Origin: Gnetum montanum
Lineage: Eukaryota > Streptophyta > Gnetopsida > Gnetales > Gnetaceae
Direction: 5' to 3'
NCBI GenBank assembly: GCA_015680685.1
Contig: MNCI01029135.1
Coordinates: 260,072-324,071 of the forward strand
DNA: 64,000 bases
Shown here: one piece after another, positions 56,708 through 64,000 of the stretch
How the letters are laid out: every line of letters begins with the position of its first letter
Position numbering within the stretch: position 1 is the stretch's first letter
Position numbers and translations under genes: made by a program
Notes under the pieces: model-generated
The model's input: the letters and a program-made list of their open reading frames with translations, nothing else
Databases searched by the model: none
What the model was told of the DNA's origin: nothing

Positions 56708-56712
56708 GTAAT
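56708..56712. repeat. Right target-site duplication of element E
   Basis: GTAAT. Confidence 0.85.
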
Positions 56713-56870
56713 CCTAAAGTTCCATCAATTTCTAGTATTTCATCTGAATTAATTCTCTTATTGAAAGACCTCACATCTAGGCTATAGATAAATGAAGACA
56801 AAACATGAAAAGCCATAGCTTTAAATGAGGGTAGTTCCACAATCTCTATCACACACCTCTTTATCAATCA

Positions 56871-57965
56871 CAATAGTCCTTTGATTCCCCATAATCAAGT
56901 TTCTAAAGGTTTTTTGTTGCTAGATTTTACTAAGTATACTAGAGAATATGATTCTACAAATCATTTCATTACCTTTCACAATGAATGTATGTTATTAGTT
57001 AGTTATTCTCGTATAATATTACATATTTTTACTAACTCCTTAAGAGGAAATATATTGGAATGTTATCGGGCCTTAACTCATGGGTCCATTACCTCCTTGA
57101 AGCAACTTTTTATGACCTTTATGGTGAGCTTTAAGTACAACATTAGCAAAGATGAAAGTCTACAGAAATTATTGGTCATTAAATAGGCTTCTAATGAATC
57201 TATCTCTATGTTCATCTTATGGTGAACGTCTGCCACAATGGAGCTCACCCATCCATTACTTGACAATTAGCTGCTAAACATTTTTGAAGGGACCATGCAT
57301 GACTATATTAGAGGGAAGTTGATCTACCCCAAGCCACTTAGCCTCCATGATGTGATTACCTTCACTAAACACATTAAGGAGGTGATCATTTAGCACAATG
57401 ATTTAGAGTGGGTCAATTTCAAAAACAAAGGAAATAAAGCAACAGTTAAAGACAAGTCTACACAAAATGTTGGTCATATAGTGGCTTTGGTGTACCAAAT
57501 TATGCTAGAGTCATCATCAAGTGGTGGAGACAATAATGGAAGAAAGAATGTAAGCCCCAATTTGAAGCCTAGCAGTGGTGAACAAAAATGTTCAATAATC
57601 ATGGGCAATTAAGGAGGCCATAGAAAAACTAGTCCAAGTACCATAAATTTTCAATGATAGACACACAACTATATAGTATGTTACTAAAGAATGAACATAG
57701 AATAACTAAGTAAGTTTTAGAACAAATAAGGGCACAATTCAAAAGGCTTCAATCCTTGGCCATTGATCTTTTCCAATACATGGAAGGAGATCCACTTGTT
57801 CCTAAGTGGTACAATTCCAATAAGATTTGCTATTATCATAAGGTACCAAGACATGATATTAAGGATTATAACATCCATAAAGATGATGTTCATGTGCTGG
57901 TAGAAAAAGGAGCAATCATATTCAATACTCTTATCCAACCCAATAATGAAAACTTGAAAATTTAA
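56871..57965 (+). pseudogene. gag of element F
   Basis: The open piece 56881-57186 matches the gag core of B: LDFTKYTREYDSTNHFITFH against LPHFTKYNGEGDPNAHLVTF, and YRALTHGSITSLKQLF against YRALPFSSISTLEELL. The frame continues through stops near 57184, 57222 and 57268. The zinc-type motif region CYYHKVPRHDIKDYN (57830) is decayed. Gag coat protein; not functional. Confidence 0.7.
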
Positions 57966-58559
57966 CAAGATTCTTTAAATTTTCATTTTAGGAGAATTTT
58001 AACCTCCCACCTAGAACCTAAAGAAAATCATCCAAAATATTCTTTTATTATCCAAATGGATTTCTCCTATTACTAATCTCCTCCATCCTCTCATTTTACC
58101 CTATTAAGACCTTAGAAATATTTTGTGATCAAGCTTCCTTGGAATGATGCCAAGGCCTCTCTTTTCCAAAACATACAAAGGGATCCATTAGTCATTAACA
58201 TGGATCCTCACTAGGATGAAGTTCCTACACCATCTTAGGATACTTTCTCTTATCCTCCCACTCCCCAAAGAATAGAGTTTTCATGCCTACTCATCTTGTT
58301 TATTATCCTTCTGTGTTACCCTATGGTATATTTTCATCATATCATACTTTCTCTCTATCCAAGTCACAAATGCCTCCCTTGCTTCCTACCCCTACTTTAC
58401 CCATTAGAATCCTCACAAGGGCTCAAAAGGAGATAATAGATAATGAAAAGAAAAAATAGAGGAAAGTGCCCTGTAAGACAAAAAAAAGTTTCATTCTAAG
58501 ATGAATCAAATGAGAATCCCCTTATTCCCATTGACATCTTAACTCCACCAATTACCTTC

Positions 58560-59340
58560 GATGTTGTTTCTTCTAGACCACCTTCCAAACTTTCAACTTC
58601 TTTAAATAAATATTTGCCTTAAATTATTGCTACCATTAAGTCAAAAGGGACAAACCTTTTTCACTTTGACCTTATTTCCACTTTAAAGGAACATCGTTTG
58701 GTGTTGGGGGACTTCCTAAAGTCCATCATAGTGCCTTTGTACATTCATCCTCATGCTCATGTGATCTCATTGGTGCTTAATCCTTCATGCTATGAAGCTA
58801 ACTATTTAGTCTTAAGGAAGAAAATATCAAAATACATGCTACAATAGCTACCATATGCTACACTAGGTATCATGTGCTACCTTCTAATTTACATTACCAT
58901 ATGGATCAAAGTCAACATGTCACTATCATTGGTACATGTGAATGCTAGAGCCAGAACCAATGCTATATCATGGATAGTCATTGAGCATCTTAGTCTTAAA
59001 AAACTTATCACACATTCTAAGTAGAATTCTTCTCTAGTTTCATTTAGTGGTATTAGAGTAGAAATCCTAAGACTAAAAAATTTTCCTTTTTCTATAGGGA
59101 GTATGATTGTGTCTAAGGCTATATTTACTATCATCTTAGAGTTATCTGGAATCAATGCAATTTTAGGATGAGCTTGTTCAGCATACCATTGTATTATTTC
59201 ATCACCCTTGCATCAAGAAATACACTTCCCTTGTAAGAATAGAGAAATGGTCTTACATGCTAATCCCAAAATCCAAACTATCTCGTAATTAGATGTATTA
59301 GAAGAGACTAGCTTAGGATCTTAACCTACTCTTATTGATC
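58560..59340 (+). pseudogene. Protease region of element F
   Basis: The broken frame gives PLYIHPHAHVISLVLNPS, then VNARARTNAISWIVIEHL where the catalytic D-x-G segment should be, and later LSGINAILG followed by SSPLHQEIHF. The last two match the end of Tat proteases (a LILGR-like motif, then S.LHQ.I.F). Several stops. The catalytic Asp is not recognisable. Confidence 0.5.
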
Positions 59341-60782
59341 AATCATCCTCAAAAAAATAAATAAATAAGTTGATACAACCATTTCTTAGTCATATAGCAC
59401 CTATGACTTCCTGGACTTAGAATTCAATGAGTTAGACATCATTAAATCTATTAAGAGTGTAAAAGTTCCCACTAGGTTTGATGTTAAGAAATCTATTGCT
59501 AAGGCATTATAGTATTAAACATTTTCTCCCTTTAACTATTTTATCATTGTTTAACTATTAATTAGCTTTAGCTTCTTAACATGAATTTTACTACTACACT
59601 TTGTTATTTTTAATCATGCCTTTATAATTAGGATAGTCTTATTAATTTATGCTAGTATTTACATCTCTTTATATTACCAATTTATTGTAGGTTCCATTTA
59701 TTATTTTCTTTAAAAAATCACAAAGTTACAAACATAGAAAATTAAAATTAAAATCATAAAGATAGAAAACTAAAAAAGAAACCATAAACATGTAACACTC
59801 AAAAGCCACAAAATAATGATAGCCTTATAATATAGCTAACAATCCATGTAATATCCATCAAACATTATCCCATCAATAATAGCCCATAAGTTCATGGAAA
59901 AATACAAAAGTTCATAAAGATAAAATCTTTCTTAGACACATGACCATAAAATCCATCAGTTACTCTTGGCCACCTAAAGCCCCATTTAGAGAAGGAAGAA
60001 TCTTCCCCATCATTGCTACATCATCTGCATCATTTTCTTTGTTGCTAGAGCCTCCTAGAGCATGTGCACCTGTAAAATCAAAATAAAACAAAATTGGTAA
60101 AAACATAAAATCCATAAAAATAATAACAAATAAAAAAAATAACAATAACAACAACAAAATCTTTGATATGATTCTAGTTTTATTCCTCACTTTTGATTTT
60201 CAGGACTAGTTTCTAGAGGTAGGAAACTTTGGTTTTCTCATCCTAATCTTAACACTTAGAAAATTTGTCATTTTTTGTTTTAAATTTTCTATGCCTTAGA
60301 AAATTTTTAGATTTTAGTTTTATCTTGAAAACTTAGAAAATTTTTCTAACTCTTCTATACTAATTCTAGGTCACAAAAAATTCTCTAACTTTTTGAGCCC
60401 TTAGAAGATTTTTCCCTTACCCTACCATAAAATTTTTCAATATTTTTGCCCCCTCTTTAGACTTTAAAATTTTTTCCATGATATCCTTCTTTCCTTAAGA
60501 AAATTTTTTATTCCTCTCTTATCTCCACCTTAGAAAATGCTCTAGCTCTCCTATCTTTTCCAAACTTATAAAATTTTCTTCCTCTCTTTCCATACTTAGA
60601 CAAATTTTTCATCCTTTCCCAAAACTTAGAATCTTCTTCCCATCTCTCCCTTGAAAAAGTTTTAAATTTTTTTTAACTCTTTTTGTTTTATATAAGCAAA
60701 TTCAAAATATTTTGTAAGTAGTTTTCTTAGTTTAATTCCATTTTCATGTAACTATTGCTTTATCTCTCATGCTTTATAGGCC
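59341..60782 (+). other. Protease-RT spacer of element F with CTTAGAAAATTTTT repeats
   Basis: No coding sequence. From 60235 to 60680 about a dozen imperfect units centre on CTTAGAAAATTTTT, the reverse complement of the core of the 34-bp array at 47476. The rest is AT-rich. Confidence 0.55.
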
Positions 60783-61860
60783 ATGGATTTCAACATACTC
60801 CATAGTTTACATGAGCCACTTACCTTTGACAACCCAAATGATTTAATCTCTCAGTCTCTCAACAAGGATTTGATTGATTTTTCACTCTTTAACCACTTAT
60901 ATTCTTTCATCTTGACCATTGATATCACTGATGAAGACTTAATCCCTCAAAATAAGCTTCCCTTCTTGGATTGTGAACCTATTTTGACCAATGATCGATT
61001 ACTAGAGCTCACTATAACAAATTACCAAAATGAGAAAAAGAGCTTACAATTAGGAGCAAACCTATCTGATGATATTGAGAAACCAATTCTAGATGTACTT
61101 AGAAAAACTTCTATCTCTTTTGCATAGGGATATGATGACATGCCCAATTTGGATCCCATTTTCATCCAACATAACATCATACTTGAGGAAGGATCCAAAC
61201 TAGTTAAGAAAAAAGCCTAGAAAATCAAGCCTAATTTGGCCTTAGCCAAAAAGGATGAGACCACCAAACTCTATAGTACCAGAATTATACATCCAATGGA
61301 TTAATTTGATTAGGTATCCAACATGGTGGTTTTCCCTAAGAAAAATGGAGCTATTAAGATATGCCTCAATTTTCGTGACCTCGACAAAGTGATATTGAAA
61401 GATGATTTTTCCTATCCAACATTGATCAACACATAGATACAATGGTAGGTCACATTTACTTAGTTTCATGGATTTTGTTCTAGCCTACAAAAAAATTCAA
61501 ATGAATTCCAAGCATTAATGCTTTATAATTTTCATGACTCTATGGGGAACCTTTTGTTACATGAAAATGTCTTTTTAGCTTAAGAATGCAAGAGAAACAT
61601 ATTAATGGGCCTTGATCTTCATCTTTCGGAACATGATGTTTAAAGCTATCAATGATTATGTGCATGGTTTAACAATCAAGTCTATCATCACAATTAATCC
61701 TCCCACCAACTTAGACCTAGTGTTGGCTCATTATAATGAGTATAACCTTTAATTAAACCCTATAAAGTAAATTTTTGGCATGGAAATAGGTAATATGTTA
61801 GGATTTCAGTAAGAGCTGATGATATATCAATATATCCTAACAAAGTCAAAGAAATCATAA
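60783..61860 (+). pseudogene. Reverse transcriptase of element F
   Basis: The open piece 60783-61127 is the linker before RT. After its stop the frame continues DDMPNLDPIFIQHNI, VVFPKKNGAIKICLNFRDLD, then MTLWGTFCYMKMSF and LKNA. The active-site YVDD reads YVHG (NDYVHGLTIKS), so the enzyme is dead. Many stops. Confidence 0.7.
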
Positions 61861-61869
61861 ACCTTCCAC

Positions 61870-62980
61870 CACCTACGTTGCTTAAGAACATGTGTATTTT
61901 ACAAGGTAGGCTCTAATCCATTTGTTGTTTCATTTGTAATCTAACTAACCAATTTCATCCACTTTCTAATCTTCACAAGAATTCTATAACCTTCAATTGG
62001 GACTAGTGTCAAGAGGCTTTCAACATAACCAAGCATTCCTTTACCAATCTTCCAATCCTCAATCCTTCTCAATTTGATCTCCATTTCTATCTCTATCTTC
62101 CTAAGTCTAATCACTCTATCACATTCATGCTTTACAACAACATGAAGATGGTGTTGATCTCTCTATTCATTACATCACTCATCCCTTCTATGATTGCAAA
62201 ACATATTATATAAACTTAGAAAAATCTTTCTTAGGCCTTTTATTTGCACTTAAGAAATGAATACATTATCTACTTAGGATAAAGATTCATGTCATTTTCT
62301 GAGACAATTTTTTACAATCTATTTCCATCAACCCATATGATAATAACCACATGGAAAAATGAAAATAATCTCTTAATAGAATATGAATTATCCTACCTTG
62401 AACAACAATTGATTAAGGGATAAGTCATTTTGGATCTACTTACTTTAACCCTACTATCTAAACCATCTATTGTAACTATCCAACGTTTCTCCAAGATATT
62501 AATTAAGGAAGAGATAATCCCTTCTCCAAATATGTTAAAACATGAGGATTTTGGTTCATATGTTTATATTTTGATGATGTGCACATAGCCCAAGGTTCAA
62601 GTATGGCTTTTATTCTAAATTTTTGAGGTATAGATTCAATTTATCAAATTTATAAATTTAATTTTTCATGTACTAACAACATGGTAGAATACGAATGTTT
62701 TAATCAAGGTCTTCTTTTATCCCTTCAAATTAGAACCAAAAGAATTTTCATGCATGATGATTTTCAATTGATCATATGCCATGTAAATAATGAATATGCT
62801 TGTAAAGTTGAACACTGTCAACCTTATCTAGACTTAGTAAAAAAATTTATTTCTCAATTTGATGTATTCTTACTCATGCACATCCACCACTTGGAAAACA
62901 TGCTTATTGACATCCTAGCTACTTTTTCTCTTCTTGCTAATCCTACTATTCTCAAAGATTTTTTATCTCATTTAACATAA
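61870..62980 (+). pseudogene. RNase H region of element F
   Basis: The first RNase H is barely readable. The open piece 62681-62980 matches the second RNase H of B: MVEYECFNQGLLLSLQ, HDDFQLIICHVNNEYACKVE, then HHLENMLIDILATFS. The acidic positions are mostly kept (E, D), although the GDS of B reads HDD. Confidence 0.65.
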
Positions 62981-63067
62981 GATACACTTGTTGGATTCAT
63001 GAATACACATAGTGTTGGCTTAGTTATCTTAGAAGAAGGTGAACAATACCATGATATTATATAATAC

Positions 63068-64000
63068 TTGCAAACTAGAGAAACTCTTGAAAATATATCT
63101 TATTCAAAAAAGGATCCTCTTTGTAAACATTCTAAATATTTTTGTATTGTCAATCCTTATATTTTATATGGCATCTTTATATCAGGCATTCTTCTACATT
63201 ACCTAAGTCATGATGAAGCACAAGATATGTTAGAACATGTTCATTCTGGCATATGTGGAGGTCATTTAGACTCACGGTCTTTAGTAGCTCATATAATTTA
63301 ATTAGGTTACTAGTGGCATAAGATGTTTGGAGACACACATGTGATAGTTAAGATTTGTGATACATGTCAACATCATGCTTAGCTTATTTATGTTATTGTA
63401 TGGCCTTTCTAGAAATAGCAGCTAAATCTCATAGGTTCTATCAATCCTCCATCTTTTTCTAGTCATCAATTTATTTTAATAGCTAGTAAATATTTTATGA
63501 ATTTAGTCAAAGATATTTCTTTAAGAATTAAAAATTCTAATTATGTTTTTCATTTTATTTTGGATCATATAATTACTTACTTTGGTATCCCTCTTTACAT
63601 CATGACTATAATGGATCTCAATTGAAGAGTAAAGAAATAGCCAAATTTTATGGTCCATATCAAATTACCTAGTCATTCACATCTCCATATTATCTATAAT
63701 CAAATGGGCAAGCTAAACCAACCAATAAATACCTCATTCATGTGCTGAGAACATTGGTTGACAAATCCCAATGCAATTGGCATACTCAATTATCCCACAT
63801 CCTTTGAGTCTACTATACTACCTTCTAAATAGAAATCAACCAAACCCTCCTCATGCTTACCTATGGATCAAAATCTATGTTGTTCATGGAGTTAGATGTG
63901 CCTTCTCTTCATGAGGCCCTAAATATTTAGGTGATGGATGAGAAATATGACATCATACGTTATGTTGAGTTAGACACACTTGAGAAACATTGCAAGAAAG
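63068..64000 (+). pseudogene. Integrase of element F (cut by the window end)
   Basis: The open piece 63068-63301 contains the zinc domain start (HVHSGICGGHLDSRSLVAH). CDTCQHH follows at about 63358. The core resembles that of B (HFILDHIITYFGIPLYIMTI, then YNQMGK). Stops are frequent. It runs off the window. Confidence 0.7.

Larger units (their letters stand above)
49475..64000 (+). mobile_element. Element F: old Tat-like element, interrupted by E and cut by the window end
   Basis: From its PBS it runs through a leader (49493-50513 and 56713-56870), gag, protease, reverse transcriptase, RNase H and the first part of integrase. All are on the + strand and heavily decayed. Motifs align well with element B (for example DMPNLDPIFIQHNI against DMPGLDPRLIQHNI). 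The protease-RT spacer is 1.4 kb, without the antisense gene of B. Confidence 0.7.

Overview
This window looks like nuclear DNA of a seed plant with a large, repeat-rich genome. It is built almost entirely of nested Ty3/gypsy-type LTR retrotransposons of the plant Tat/Ogre-like and Athila-like kinds. There are canonical GT-AG introns, AT-rich decayed spacers and two assembly gaps (10870-11680 and 26503-27242). I found no intact host gene, rRNA, tRNA or CRISPR array. All names come from reading motifs by eye.

Layout. (1) 1-4607: the 3' part of an old element on the + strand. It carries a decayed accessory protein with a long coiled coil and a 3' LTR at 3730-4607. (2) 10626-17781: element A, genes on the - strand, LTRs of about 0.84 kb, target-site duplication (TSD) GTAAA. 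It encodes Athila-like gag and protease but no reverse transcriptase or integrase. (3) 18240-44981: element C, with 3.55-kb LTRs of TGTTGG...CCAACA form and TSD ATAAG. Its interior holds only gag and protease, and its LTRs carry a leucine-rich-repeat (LRR) gene fragment. (4) 27241-43964: element B, a 16.7-kb Tat-type element on the - strand inserted in the right LTR of C. It has gag, protease, reverse transcriptase, two RNase H domains and integrase. Between protease and reverse transcriptase it carries a gene on the opposite strand that can be followed through eight phase-compatible exons. (5) 50519-56707: element E, an older sister of A, TSD GTAAT. (6) Removing A, C and E leaves an older background: a minus-oriented LTR remnant, a - strand integrase remnant (46530-47210) and a + strand Tat-like element F (5' LTR ending near 49471; gag to integrase 56881-64000).

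The most unusual object is the antisense gene in B (33737-37893). Its start resembles the plant FCP1-homology (HAD phosphatase-like) domain, its middle resembles the accessory protein of plant gypsy elements, and its end is a coiled coil with a very acidic tail. It has five in-frame stops, so this copy is dead, but the preserved exon phases show it was once a real spliced gene.

Dependencies. A, C and E encode at most gag and protease, so they would need polymerase and integrase from an autonomous relative. B has all pol domains but carries in-frame stops and an Asp-to-Asn change at an integrase catalytic position. Many stops look like C-to-T changes, as expected for long-methylated silenced DNA.
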